DNA of 64,000 nt, taken from contig NC_013523.1 of assembly GCF_000024985.1 (NCBI RefSeq), positions 1,860,001 to 1,924,000 on the forward strand, given 5' to 3'. Each line of letters begins with the position of its first letter. Position 1 is the first letter of the stretch. The translations under genes and the position numbers were made by a program. This DNA is from Sphaerobacter thermophilus DSM 20745 (GTDB taxonomy: Bacteria; Chloroflexota; Chloroflexia; Thermomicrobiales; Thermomicrobiaceae). The notes under the pieces were generated by a model. It was not told the origin of the DNA. It did no database searches and saw only the letters and a list, made by a program, of their open reading frames with translations. Positions 1-8,325 of the stretch are shown in pieces.

Positions 1-2
1 GC

Positions 3-1097
3 TTCATCAAGCAGATGCCGAAGGGCATGCGCAAGAGCCTCTACGTCATGGACGACGACTACCGCTACTCGATGCTCTACGGCAACTTCATCACGCTGAC
101 CAACCTGACCGAGGAGGATTGGCAGCGCATCGAAGAGCAGCGAATCAGCCCGATCAACGTCTCCGTCCACGCTACCAACCCCGAATTGCGGGTCGCGCTG
201 GTCGGGAACCCGCGCGCGGCCCAGATCATGGAGGACCTGGCACGCCTGGAGCGGATCGGAATCGACTACAACGCCCAGCTCGTCCTCTGCCCCGGCATCA
301 ACGACGGGCCGGAGATGGACCGCACGATCCGCGACTTGATTTCGCTCGGCCCGCACCTCCTGTCGATCGCCGCGGTGCCCGTGGGCCTGTCCAAGTTCGG
401 CCAGGAGCGCCAGAGCCGGCGGGTGCGCCTCTCCCGCACCTGCATGCGCTCCCTTCCGGGCGCGCTACTTGACATCCGGCGTTACACCCCGGAGGAGGCC
501 GAAGGCGTCATCGCACAGGCCGAAGGGTGGCAGGTGCGCTTCCGCCGCGAGCGTGGCCGCACCTTCCTCCAGTTGGGCGACGAGTTCTACCTCATGACCG
601 GGAAGCCGGTGCCCCCGGCGTCCCACTACGACGGCTTCCCCCAGGTGGAGGACGGGATCGGCATCACCCGCCTCTTCATCGACGACGCCGAGCGCCTGAT
701 CCGGCGCGGGCGCAAGGCAGCCACCGCCGGCGCGTCCGGCACCATCGCCTGCGGCACGCTGATCGCACCGACAATGCAGAGCCTGGTCGACCGGGTCAAC
801 GACGCGCTCGACACCCGCCTGCGGGTCGTCCCGATCGTGAACACCTTCTTCGGCGCCGAGATCAACGTCTCCGGCCTCCTGACCGGCGGGCTGGTGCGTG
901 ACGCCCTCGCTGGCGAGACGGCAACCGACCCGGTCTTCGTCTCCCACCACATGCTCTCGAAGCGTACGAAGACCTTCCTCGACGACCTCCACCTGGAGGA
1001 CCTGAAAGGGGCGCTCGGCCGGCCGGTGTTCGCCGCTGAGTACCTGACCGACGTCGTTCAGCACCTGGCGGCCGCTCGGCCGCGGATCGCCCTATGA
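3..1097 (+). CDS. DUF512/radical-SAM family protein, C-terminal part
   Basis: The reading frame is open from the first bases, so the start lies upstream and only the C-terminal part is visible. The early stretch with KGMRKSLY, DDDYR and LYGNFITLTNLT is typical of the PDZ-radical SAM-DUF512 family, and the later part (HYDGFPQVEDGIG and the GTLIAPTM segment) fits the DUF512 C-terminal domain. The radical-SAM CX3CX2C cluster would be in the missing upstream part, so it cannot be confirmed here. Members are widespread in Clostridia, cyanobacteria and Chloroflexota, but their substrate is not settled. The stop overlaps the next start (ATGA), which indicates translational coupling with the DUF167 gene. 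Confidence 0.85.
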   Translation, partial: FIKQMPKGMRKSLYVMDDDYRYSMLYGNFITLTNLTEEDWQRIEEQRISPINVSVHATNPELRVALVGNPRAAQIMEDLARLERIGIDYNAQLVLCPGINDGPEMDRTIRDLISLGPHLLSIAAVPVGLSKFGQERQSRRVRLSRTCMRSLPGALLDIRRYTPEEAEGVIAQAEGWQVRFRRERGRTFLQLGDEFYLMTGKPVPPASHYDGFPQVEDGIGITRLFIDDAERLIRRGRKAATAGASGTIACGTLIAPTMQSLVDRVNDALDTRLRVVPIVNTFFGAEINVSGLLTGGLVRDALAGETATDPVFVSHHMLSKRTKTFLDDLHLEDLKGALGRPVFAAEYLTDVVQHLAAARPRIAL

Positions 1098-1402
1098 TCG
1101 ACGAGCTGACTCTCCGGCAGACGGCAGACGGCACGCAGGTGACGGTCCGCGTCACTCCCCGCGCCAGCCGCACGCAGGTGGATGGCGTCGCCGACGGCGC
1201 CCTCCGGGTCCGACTCGCCGCCCCGCCGGTCGAAGGCGCCGCCAACCGCGCCCTCACCGAGTTCCTCGCTAACCTCCTGCGCCTGCCAAAGCGCGACGTC
1301 GAACTCGTCGCCGGAGCGCGCGGCCGCCAGAAGACCGTCCTCCTCCGCGGCCTCACCCCCGCCGACGTCAGCGAGCGCCTCACCGCCGCCCTGGAGCGCT
1401 AG
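1094..1402 (+). CDS. DUF167 (YggU-like) small protein
   Basis: This 102-residue protein has the DUF167 signature: an N-terminal beta segment (TVRVTPRASRTQVDG), the conserved APPVEGAANRAL stretch and a C-terminal VAGARGRQKTVLL segment. Family members are small alpha/beta proteins of unknown molecular function, often encoded next to cell-division or septation genes. It begins inside the stop of the preceding DUF512 gene, so the two are probably one transcript. The length is normal for the family. Confidence 0.88.
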   Translation: MIDELTLRQTADGTQVTVRVTPRASRTQVDGVADGALRVRLAAPPVEGAANRALTEFLANLLRLPKRDVELVAGARGRQKTVLLRGLTPADVSERLTAALER

Positions 1403-1432
1403 GGGGCGACAGGCAGAAAAGGGGCCACGCGG

Positions 1433-1535
1433 CGTGGCGCGTGCCCGGGAGATCGGTGGCGTGAGGAGCCTCGCGCCGTAGCGCGTGCACGGGCATCGGT
1501 GGCGTGAAGGATCCCACGCCGTGGCGTGTGCCCGG
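1433..1535. repeat. ~44-bp degenerate tandem repeat
   Basis: Two full units and one partial unit start at 1433, 1477 and 1520, each beginning CGTGGCGCGTGCCCGG or a close variant and containing GGTGGCGTGA. Similar sequence occurs singly near 19380-19470. The array runs directly into the palindromic element at 1528. No ORF with convincing coding character covers it. Confidence 0.6.
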
Positions 1536-1703
1536 AGCTAAAGCCGCCGGGCTGACAAGGAAAAGCCGGCTGATGCCGGCTGGGATTCAGCACGGTTCAC
1601 ACCCCGGCATTAGGTTCCGCCGCTCACCACCCGGTCGAATCATCGCCCTCAGCCGGCTTTAGCCGGATTCGCCTTGTGAGCCCGGGCGTTTACTCCCGGG
1701 CAC
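1528..1703. repeat. Nested palindromic repeat, class I copy 1
   Basis: The outer arms run from GTGCCCGG at 1528 to CCCGGGCAC at 1703. Inner arms carry AAGCCGGCT and AGCCGGCTTT. The same architecture recurs near 19470-19701, and in partial form at 41271-41340 and 58905-58985. It lies between convergent genes (DUF167 and glycosyltransferase 2), where it could also act as a bidirectional terminator. The rest of the 1403-1808 gap shows no gene. Confidence 0.7.
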
Positions 1704-1808
1704 GAACCGGCCAGTGGACACCCAACACCCAGGTGTAAGCCCAGAGCGCCCCAGCCCCCGTCAGTCAGCGCTGATGGTGTACCTCGGGAATATCCTGGTG
1801 CGCGCCAC

Positions 1809-2636
1809 CTACCGCCTCCCACGCCGAAGCATGACGGCGACGGCGGTCAAGGCGCCGACGATGCCGCCTACGACCCCGGCGAGCCCGTTGGCGACGCGGT
1901 GCGACGGCGGTTCGCCGCTGGTTACCCCGACCGGCGGGGTGTAGTCGCGCAATCGAAGCCAGAGCGCAATCGTCTCCTTCATCGCGCGGAAGACGACACG
2001 CGGGCTGCCGCCGGAGGACTCTCCGGCGGGGCGGGGATAATGGTTGACCCCCACCTCGATCCAGGTGGCCCCGGCTCGCTCCGCCTTGGCAAGGATCTCC
2101 GTGTTGATCAACGCCCCTGGGGACGTCAGGTCGATCGCCCGAAGCAGGTCGGCGCGGAACACCTTGAAGGCGCAGTCCACGTCCCGTAGCCGCACGCCGA
2201 ACAGGATCCGCACGGCCACGTTGAAGATCCAGGCGTAGACGATCCGGTACAGGGCATCCTGGCGGTTGACCCGGTATCCCGCGACGAGGTCGTACTGGCC
2301 GATGAAGGGCGTGAGGAAACTCAGGTCAGCGATGTCGAACTGCTGGTCGCTGTCCATGAACATGATGTAGTCGCCGGTCGCCGCGGAGAAGCCGGAGGTC
2401 AGAGCCGCGCCGTAGCCGCGGTTCCGCGGGTGGTGGACCACGGTGATCCGTTCGTCTGCGGCGGCTAGCTCGTCGGCCAGCGGCCCGGTGCCGTCGCGGC
2501 TGCCGTCGTTGACGATGACGATCTGGAATTCCTCGACCAGTTGGGGGAGGACATCGAGCGCACGGTGGACGACTGCTGACAGATTGTCCACCTCGTTGTG
2601 CGCCGGCAGCACGAGCGAGAGCCTGCCCCGGATCAT
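1809..2636 (-). CDS. Glycosyltransferase family 2 (dolichyl-phosphate mannose synthase-like)
   Basis: This 275-residue protein starts with a GT2 nucleotide-binding fold: LSLVLPAHNE near residue 6, IVNDGSRDGT near 40, and the metal-binding motif as MDSDQQFD near 95. CAFKVFR and a weakly hydrophobic C-terminal helix (about 245-270) suggest a polyprenyl-phosphate glycosyltransferase associated with the inner membrane. Such enzymes transfer a sugar from a nucleotide sugar to a lipid carrier. The ATG at 2636 is preceded by a strong purine-rich site. The gene lies downstream of the secreted glycoside hydrolase on the same strand with a hairpin between. Sugar and acceptor cannot be deduced. Confidence 0.88.
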   Translation of the reverse strand: MIRGRLSLVLPAHNEVDNLSAVVHRALDVLPQLVEEFQIVIVNDGSRDGTGPLADELAAADERITVVHHPRNRGYGAALTSGFSAATGDYIMFMDSDQQFDIADLSFLTPFIGQYDLVAGYRVNRQDALYRIVYAWIFNVAVRILFGVRLRDVDCAFKVFRADLLRAIDLTSPGALINTEILAKAERAGATWIEVGVNHYPRPAGESSGGSPRVVFRAMKETIALWLRLRDYTPPVGVTSGEPPSHRVANGLAGVVGGIVGALTAVAVMLRRGRR

Positions 2637-2655
2637 CCCACCTCCCCCGGGCGAC

Positions 2656-2679
2656 GGCCCGGTCGCGTGCGACCGGGCC
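2656..2679 (-). terminator. Hairpin between glycoside hydrolase and GT2 genes
   Basis: An 11-bp perfect GC-rich stem with a 2-nt loop (GGCCCGGTCGC and its complement) sits just downstream of the glycoside hydrolase stop and upstream of the GT2 ribosome site. There is no clear U tract, so it may act as a weak terminator or an RNA stabiliser. Confidence 0.5.
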
Positions 2680-2726
2680 GCTGCTACACCGTGGGCTTCA
2701 GTATACCCGCTTCGCCGGAGTGCCCC

Positions 2727-4469
2727 CTACTTCGGCATCTGCTGCAATGCCGTGTAGGACGGGCGCGGAGTCCAATCGCTGTACAGCACCGACCACGGGT
2801 GCTTCTCGTCCTCCGGCGGGGTCACGACGCTGAAGTTGAGGTTCCAGACGAACATCACGCCCATCCACGGGTAATACTGGCGCGCCATCTGGAACGCCCG
2901 CACCAGATACTCGGCCTGCGCCTCTTCCGAGATCTGGTTGCCGTACTCGTAGCCCGGCGCCTGGTTGGCCGTGGTCCAGCCGAACTCGGTCAGCCAGATC
3001 TGCTTGCCGGCCTCGCCGTGCTCGATCATTACCTGCCGGAGCTGCTCGATCCGGCGGAAGTAGAACGACTCGTGGTCGCGCCAGTTCGGTCCGGGGCCGG
3101 GCTGCGTCGGCCAGAGGGCATCAGGCGGGTTGTTGTTGCTGCCCGGGTGGGCACCGAGCACGTCGTAGTACTGCTTCACTTCGCCATCGTTGAAGCTGTA
3201 GATCTGCCGGAGATAGCTGACGTCGTCGATCGCGATCGTCGGGTCGTTGACCCCCGTCGGCGTCAGGCCGCCAAACACGACGATCGCCGACGGGTCGCCC
3301 GCCTTCACCCCGGTGTACCCGGCCTTGAGCAGGTTAACGTAGCGCCCGATGTCCACGTACCCGCCCATTTCAAAGGCCAGGTTCTGCTCGTTCCAGATCT
3401 CCCAGGCGTGGACCCGACCGCGGTAACGCTCGGCCAGGAAGCGCATCAGCTCCTCGAAGCGCGCCGGGTCTTCCGGCACGCCCCCATTGGCCCCGGCCCA
3501 TTCAGGCGACTTGACCACACTGACCAGAAGCTTCACCCCGTTGCGGGCGGCACTATCGACGATGCGGTCGAGGCCAGAGGGGTTGTAACTCCCCGGTGCG
3601 GGTTCGAGTTCACGCCACTGCGCCTGAACGCGGACCCAGGAGAACCCCGCGGCCTTCACCATCTCGTGGGCCTTCTGGTTGAGCGCGTCGGACTGGTCGT
3701 CTCCCCACAGGAAGACGTTGAAGCCGTAGCCGACGTGTGGCCCATGCCGCAGGTTCCGAATCGGGTCGGGCGGCGGCAGTGTCGGGTCCTGCCGCGCCAG
3801 CGCGTCCTCAGGCGCGCCGCGCACCTGCAGGTACTCCGTGCCCAGCAGGCCGAGCAACACCTCATAGGGCGTCCCCCGGTACTCGGGGTGCCACTCAAAG
3901 CGTGCCCGCTCGAAGTATTGGACCGTGTGAACCTCGCCGTCCCCGGCGGGCGGCGGCTGGTTCCGCTCATCGAACTCCTGAGATAGCGGGAATCCGAAGT
4001 TCATCAGCCCGCCGTTGGCGTCCCAGTAGTTCTTGAACCCGTAGCTGAGGGAGTGCCCCGTCTCCGCGTAGTAGCGATGATCCGGGTTATCCGGGAACGG
4101 CGGGATGGGCTGGAAGGGCTCCTCGGACTCGCGACCCTCGACCCGGATCGCACCCAGCCGCATCAGCAGCACCTCGTAGGGGGTCCCGGCAAACTCCGGG
4201 TGATACTCAAAGACCGCCCGCTCGAAGTACTGCCGCAGGAAGCCGTCCTGCTCGAAGACTCCAGTGATCGGGTAGCCGAAGATAAACAGCCCGCCGCGCG
4301 TCTCCCAGTACTTCCGGAACGGCCCCTGCACCCAGAAGCCGGTCTCCGCGAAGTAGCGTGGCATCTCGAGGTCCTCCGGCGCGCTCGGGTTCTCCGCACG
4401 CGCGCCGCTGGTCGGCGCCAGCACGGCACCGAGCAGGACAAACAAGAATAGCCAGCGTAGGACGCGCAT
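2727..4469 (-). CDS. Secreted glycoside hydrolase (GH39/GH5-like) with two ETGH/FGYP repeats
   Basis: This 580-residue protein has a Sec signal peptide (about 1-25, ending SGARA). Two copies of a secreted repeat follow, near residues 39-106 and 133-210: YFAETG..., an aromatic FRKYW or FKNYW, FGYPI or FGFPL, then YFERA...FE.HPE and a final LL..LG. Residues 246-580 form a TIM-barrel glycosidase of clan GH-A. IWNEQN contains the likely acid/base Glu361, and TEFGW contains the likely nucleophile Glu495. It should act outside the cell or on the surface; the substrate cannot be read from sequence. The start is ATG with a GAGGGAG site. The same repeat occurs in the genes at 8326 and 59262. Confidence 0.85.
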   Translation of the reverse strand: MRVLRWLFLFVLLGAVLAPTSGARAENPSAPEDLEMPRYFAETGFWVQGPFRKYWETRGGLFIFGYPITGVFEQDGFLRQYFERAVFEYHPEFAGTPYEVLLMRLGAIRVEGRESEEPFQPIPPFPDNPDHRYYAETGHSLSYGFKNYWDANGGLMNFGFPLSQEFDERNQPPPAGDGEVHTVQYFERARFEWHPEYRGTPYEVLLGLLGTEYLQVRGAPEDALARQDPTLPPPDPIRNLRHGPHVGYGFNVFLWGDDQSDALNQKAHEMVKAAGFSWVRVQAQWRELEPAPGSYNPSGLDRIVDSAARNGVKLLVSVVKSPEWAGANGGVPEDPARFEELMRFLAERYRGRVHAWEIWNEQNLAFEMGGYVDIGRYVNLLKAGYTGVKAGDPSAIVVFGGLTPTGVNDPTIAIDDVSYLRQIYSFNDGEVKQYYDVLGAHPGSNNNPPDALWPTQPGPGPNWRDHESFYFRRIEQLRQVMIEHGEAGKQIWLTEFGWTTANQAPGYEYGNQISEEAQAEYLVRAFQMARQYYPWMGVMFVWNLNFSVVTPPEDEKHPWSVLYSDWTPRPSYTALQQMPK

Positions 4470-4804
4470 TACTCCCTCTTCCCGTCACGCGGGCAGCACC
4501 CGCCCAACCGTCGCTGCCGGCCCTCGGGGAGCGGGCCGGGTCACGGCTCTAGCGCGCCTCCCCATCGCGCGCCGTGAAACCGTGGATCAGCCAGCCAGCC
4601 GTAACACCCGCTCCGGGGTACCGCATGTCGCGGCGTCCTGCGGGGTTGTGGACCGGGGCTGGGACCTATGAGAGAGATGCTCGGCTGAGCGACGTACCCT
4701 TCCCATCGCCGGGTCCAGGTGGCCCTGAACCCGTCCCCCGTCGGCCATGCCGTTTCCCCGGCATGGACCATGCCGCCGCCCCGGCCGATCGACCCCGGCG
4801 CGAG
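4470..4804. other. Intergenic gap with no recognised gene
   Basis: These 335 bases separate the FHA gene from the glycoside hydrolase. They contain GC-rich short hairpins, such as CCATGCCG with its complement near 4743-4764, but no convincing small gene. The gap presumably holds the promoter of the hydrolase gene. No clear -35/-10 pair was found. Confidence 0.5.
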
Positions 4805-5257
4805 CTACGGCGCCAACTGGAGTTCCACGTCCCCGATCTGGATCACGTCCCCGTAGCGGAGGCCGGTGGGTACCATGACCCGCTTGCCGTTCACACGTGT
4901 CCCATTCGTGCTACCGAGGTCTGTTACCCACCAACCGTCCTCAGTCCAGGTCACCTGGGCGTGCTCGCCCGAGACGAAGCTGTCATCGATGCGAATCGTC
5001 GCCCGTGGGTGCCGGCCGATGACGGTCACCGGCTCCAACTCCAGCCGCGCTCCGGGACGCAAACCCGAGTTCCCCGGCGCTTTCACGATCAGGTGGCCCG
5101 AGGGCTCCGCGGCGCGGACGGCCTGCGACCCCCGCGCGTACGACTGCATCTCGCGCAGGATAACCCGGATCACCTGGAAGAGGAAGAAGTACAGGAGGAA
5201 AATGAACACGACGCGGAGGAGGAGCAGGAACCACTCGAACGGTAGTGACGCCATCAT
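4805..5257 (-). CDS. FHA-domain membrane protein (FhaB-like)
   Basis: This 150-residue protein has an N-terminal transmembrane helix (about residues 8-32) followed by a basic stretch. The C-terminal forkhead-associated domain has the signatures GRHPRATIRI, S(G)EH and DLGSTNGTRVNG. FHA domains bind phosphothreonine peptides. The arrangement resembles actinobacterial FhaB/FipA, a membrane adaptor read by Ser/Thr kinases controlling cell-wall synthesis and division. Two tandem ATG codons open the gene behind a GGAGAG site. It lies 21 bp downstream of the FhaA-like gene, in the same operon. No kinase, RodA or PBP gene accompanies the pair here. Confidence 0.87.
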   Translation of the reverse strand: MMASLPFEWFLLLLRVVFIFLLYFFLFQVIRVILREMQSYARGSQAVRAAEPSGHLIVKAPGNSGLRPGARLELEPVTVIGRHPRATIRIDDSFVSGEHAQVTWTEDGWWVTDLGSTNGTRVNGKRVMVPTGLRYGDVIQIGDVELQLAP

Positions 5258-5278
5258 TGCTCTCCACGCGCCATGGGA

Positions 5279-6040
5279 CTAACCGCGCCTGTCGCCACGG
5301 TACGGCAGCAGCGTCAAGCGTGCCGTCCCGAGAAGGATCTCGTCACCCACTTGCACCCACTGGCGGTCGACACGCACCCCGTTCACCGAGGTCCCGTTGG
5401 TCGAGTTCAGGTCGACGATCTGGAACTGGCCGTTGACGTACTCCAGCCGCGCATGGTGACGGGAGACCTCGGGCACCTCGACGACGACGTCGTTGTCCAG
5501 TGCCCGGCCGATCGTCGTAACTTGCCGCCGGATGACGAAAACTTGCTCCGGCGATACCGAGGTCGGTGCCACACGCAGCAGCACGGGCTGCACGTTGCCC
5601 GTCCGCTCCACCACGCGGTAGACCTCGGTGCGCTGCACCGCTTCCTGCTGGATCGGGTCGTAGTCGGGTAGCTCGACGATATGGGCCTCGACGCTGATGC
5701 GCCGCCGCGGCACGTTCTCGTCCCCGATCATCTGGACTCGAACCTGATCGATGAACCCGTAGTTGCGTTCCTCGGCCAGGTCGATGAGCCAGTCTTCCAT
5801 CTGCCGGCACAGGCTGGGGACGATGTCCGCGAACTGGACCATGTCTTCAGGGTTGAGGAAGACGACATAGTCGTTGGGGACAACGATCCCATCCACCGTC
5901 GCCAGTTGGTTCCCCTCCATGGCTCGCTCTAGGCGGCGACCGATCTCGGCGGGCTGCACCGGGGTGCGAAATATTCGCCCGACGGATCCTTCCATCAGGC
6001 GCTCGAAGAAGTTCTCGAATCGCTGGAGGCTGTTCACCAC
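5279..6040 (-). CDS. FhaA-like protein (DUF3662 + FHA)
   Basis: The 253-residue protein begins with a DUF3662 domain (about 1-120, including FENFFERLMEGSVGRIF and a PAEIGRRLERAME segment). A linker follows, then a C-terminal FHA domain with IGRALDNDVVVE, SRHHARLEY and DLNSTNGTSVNG. In mycobacteria FhaA binds phosphorylated MviN and regulates peptidoglycan synthesis, so a cell-envelope signalling role is plausible here but inferred. The gene is first in a two-gene operon with the FhaB-like protein. A candidate promoter lies at 6124-6153 on the same strand. The ATG start matches the expected N-terminus of the family. Confidence 0.88.
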   Translation of the reverse strand: MVNSLQRFENFFERLMEGSVGRIFRTPVQPAEIGRRLERAMEGNQLATVDGIVVPNDYVVFLNPEDMVQFADIVPSLCRQMEDWLIDLAEERNYGFIDQVRVQMIGDENVPRRRISVEAHIVELPDYDPIQQEAVQRTEVYRVVERTGNVQPVLLRVAPTSVSPEQVFVIRRQVTTIGRALDNDVVVEVPEVSRHHARLEYVNGQFQIVDLNSTNGTSVNGVRVDRQWVQVGDEILLGTARLTLLPYRGDRRG

Positions 6041-6123
6041 GGCTGCAACTCAATCCCGGTTACTGGCACGGGGTAGGGATCGCGGCCGTTCGCGAGGCAT
6101 CCCCGAAACAGCAGGCCCGGCGA

Positions 6124-6153
6124 ATTATAGGTGTCCCCGCGCGGGAGGGTCAA
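6124..6153 (-). promoter_or_regulatory. Candidate promoter of the fhaA-fhaB operon
   Basis: On the minus strand TTGACC (6153-6148) is separated by 18 nt from a perfect TATAAT (6129-6124). Transcription would begin roughly 80 nt before the FhaA-like start codon. The remaining 6154-6398 region shows no gene and should contain the channel promoter. Confidence 0.6.
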
Positions 6154-6398
6154 ACGGCGGAACACCGGCACCCTCGCGCGGGGTGCTGCGTCTACCACCG
6201 AGATCGCGCGCAAGAGGCCGGCGATTCACCCATCCAAGCAATATGGGCGCGTCTATGTGCCTGCCGATTGTGGTAGTATGCAACTCACAACGACATTCCT
6301 TAGGGGTCCGCAATCGATCATACATTGATTACGATCCTGGTCAAAGCCGAGCGGCTGTCGGCGACACGGATGCTGGCCAGACGGGAAGGGAGCGCACT

Positions 6399-7220
6399 GT
6401 GCTCGAACCCAGCGGCGATCAATCCTACCCCGGCGATCTCGCCGACATGCCCGGCGCACTGTTCTCCGAGTTCGAAGGCACGGTGAAGCGTGCGGCGAGT
6501 GGGACGACCCGCTCACGGCTGGAGCTCGCCGTGATCGGGGCAGCCCTGCTCACCGTGCCCGTAACATTCCTCCAACTAAGCGGCCATTCGGCCCCGTGGC
6601 TCACCGTCGCTGATTGGGCTATTTGGTTCGTCTTTGTCGCTGACTATGCGCATGCCGTGTCAGCAGCACCTGACCGCAGAACCGCCGCGTGCCGCCACTG
6701 GATCAGCGCGGTCGTCGTCGTGCTCAGCTTCCCGATCCTGCCACATGTGCTGGCGTTCACCCGGCTCACCCGCCTCTCCCGGCTGGTACGCCTCGCACGC
6801 CTGGTCCGGCTGATCGTCGCCACCAGCCGCGGTCTCCAGGGCGTACGCGTCGTCTTCGCGCGGCGCGGTCTCCTCTACGTCACGATCGTGACCGGCGTTC
6901 TCAGCGTTGCCGGCGGAGGTCTCCTCTCATTGATCGAGCCGGAGATTGTGGAAGGAAGCTTCCTCGGCGGAATCTGGTGGGCAATCATCTCGGTCATCAC
7001 CGTCGGTTACGACGAAGCCCCAGCCACCATCGCGGGACGAGTCGTTGCGGTGCTGCTGATGCTCTCCGGGATCGGGCTTGCCTCGACGTTGGCGGCCGCC
7101 ACCGCAGCCTATTTCGTCGGCCAGGAGGAGCAAGCCGAACTACGCGACATTGAGGCCCGGCTGGCACGGATCGAGGCGATGCTGGAGGAGGCAACGCGGC
7201 ATCGCCAGGAGGATACGTAG
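6399..7220 (+). CDS. Voltage-gated K+ channel-like ion transporter with atypical filter
   Basis: A GTG start at 6399, behind GGGAAGGGA, gives 273 residues; an in-frame upstream extension is open but lacks family character. S1-S3 helices are followed by an S4-like arginine ladder (RLTRLSRLVRLARLVRLI), then S5, a pore helix and S6, then a short C-terminal coiled coil. This is the layout of bacterial Kv channels. The filter reads TVGYDE at residues 201-206, where the usual motif is TVGYGD, so the second filter glycine is missing. Selectivity is therefore uncertain. The gene is divergent from the FHA pair. The fold assignment is firm; the ion preference is not. Confidence 0.82.
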   Translation: MLEPSGDQSYPGDLADMPGALFSEFEGTVKRAASGTTRSRLELAVIGAALLTVPVTFLQLSGHSAPWLTVADWAIWFVFVADYAHAVSAAPDRRTAACRHWISAVVVVLSFPILPHVLAFTRLTRLSRLVRLARLVRLIVATSRGLQGVRVVFARRGLLYVTIVTGVLSVAGGGLLSLIEPEIVEGSFLGGIWWAIISVITVGYDEAPATIAGRVVAVLLMLSGIGLASTLAAATAAYFVGQEEQAELRDIEARLARIEAMLEEATRHRQEDT

Positions 7221-7292
7221 GGAGGTGCACTCCACCTCACGGTACCGGCTCACCACCGCCCCTCCGGCCGTCGCGCAGCCGGCACCCACCGG

Positions 7293-8021
7293 CTACATCT
7301 CACCCGCGTCCAGCGGTTCGGCCGGGTAAACGGCTGCCTCCGACCCTTCGGCCCATACGATCGAGTGCAGCGCTTTCTCCCACGCGATCGACTGCCACTC
7401 CCCGCCGAGCAGGGCGCCAGGCGAGATCGTGACCTCGGCGTCCTCGATCGGGTAGATCCGCCAGACCGGGTGCGTCACGCGGTAGCGGAAACTCCGTCCC
7501 GCGCGGTCCCGGTCGAACCCCCAGTAGTGCTCTTTCAGGAAGTGTTCCTGGCTGTCCTCCGGCGGGATGAACGGCTCATCGCGGGCGTCTATCCGGATGA
7601 TGCCGCGATGCTGGCGGTGTTCGAACGTGGTGTCCACGCGCACCCGGCCACCGTCCCGGTGGGTGTGATGCGTGATCCGCGCCAGGTAGTACGGCTGGTT
7701 GTAGAGGAGGCGCGCGCCGAGCACGACGAGACGGGTCGGTACGAACTCGCGCAGGAAGACCACGGCGCGCATCGGCCCGCGCCGCACGTAGAAGCGGAGA
7801 TTGATCTCGGGGAAGTTCCGGGCGGTCGGGATGGGTATGCCGCGCACGCGCATGTCGGCGAACTCGAGCGCGACGAGCGAGAGGAGGTGGAGCGACGGGT
7901 CGTCGTCGGGAGTGTCCAGCTCACTGCCGGGTGGCACGTGGGGCAGCAGTAACTCCGGCGGCACCCGGTAGTTGACGAGGACCACGTTCTTCCACTGCGT
8001 CGAGAGAAACGGGCGCACCAT
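7293..8021 (-). CDS. DUF2071 (YqjF-like) family protein
   Basis: This 242-residue protein matches the DUF2071 pattern: an N-terminal QWKNVVLVNYRVPPELL segment, LVALEFADMRVRGIPIP, FPEINLRFYVRR, and the central REFVPTRLVVLGARLLYNQPY. The family is soluble, widespread and of unknown biochemical function; YqjF of Bacillus is linked to nitroaromatic-responsive regulation. The start is ATG with a GAGGA site. It stands alone, convergent with the channel gene and divergent from the excalibur-domain gene. Confidence 0.85.
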   Translation of the reverse strand: MVRPFLSTQWKNVVLVNYRVPPELLLPHVPPGSELDTPDDDPSLHLLSLVALEFADMRVRGIPIPTARNFPEINLRFYVRRGPMRAVVFLREFVPTRLVVLGARLLYNQPYYLARITHHTHRDGGRVRVDTTFEHRQHRGIIRIDARDEPFIPPEDSQEHFLKEHYWGFDRDRAGRSFRYRVTHPVWRIYPIEDAEVTISPGALLGGEWQSIAWEKALHSIVWAEGSEAAVYPAEPLDAGEM

Positions 8022-8325
8022 TCAGTCCTCTCCTCTGCCGTCCACACCCGCTCCTCAGGCTCACACCCGAGGCCGTCACTAGGCTACCTGACTGGGAGGG
8101 ATCGTGGCGTCGCGCTGCATCCAGGAACCGCACAGCAGGGACTCCAAGCCAGCCGCAAGCCGTCACTTGGAGTCGCCCCGACAAGAGGACACGGGTTGCA
8201 GCGATGATGGCACGTGGACGTCCATGGGCAGATTGACTAGTATTGCTTGTTGACAAGATCGATCGGACATGGCCGCGGCTCTGCGAGGACAGTTCCCGCG
8301 CCTGTACGGAAGGGAGTCTCGACCA
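8022..8325. other. Divergent intergenic region
   Basis: About 300 bases lie between the DUF2071 start and the secreted protein start. TTGACT (8233) and TTGACA (8250) occur, but no well-spaced -10 element follows either. No small gene is apparent. Confidence 0.4.

Noticed and set aside
1433-1535. CRISPR array
   Set aside because: Units are contiguous, without unique spacers, and only two to three units occur.
2598-3986. Long open frame on the plus strand opposite the glycosidase
   Set aside because: It is the complement of a well-supported gene with domain motifs, and its translation is Arg/His/Val-rich with no family pattern.
4470-4804. Riboswitch upstream of the glycosidase
   Set aside because: Short GC hairpins are present but no recognised aptamer core.
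5874-6398. In-frame extension of the channel protein
   Set aside because: It overlaps the FhaA-like gene and its promoter, is Arg-rich, and a good ribosome site precedes GTG 6399.
8250-8290. Promoter at TTGACA 8250
   Set aside because: No -10 element occurs at 16-18 nt.
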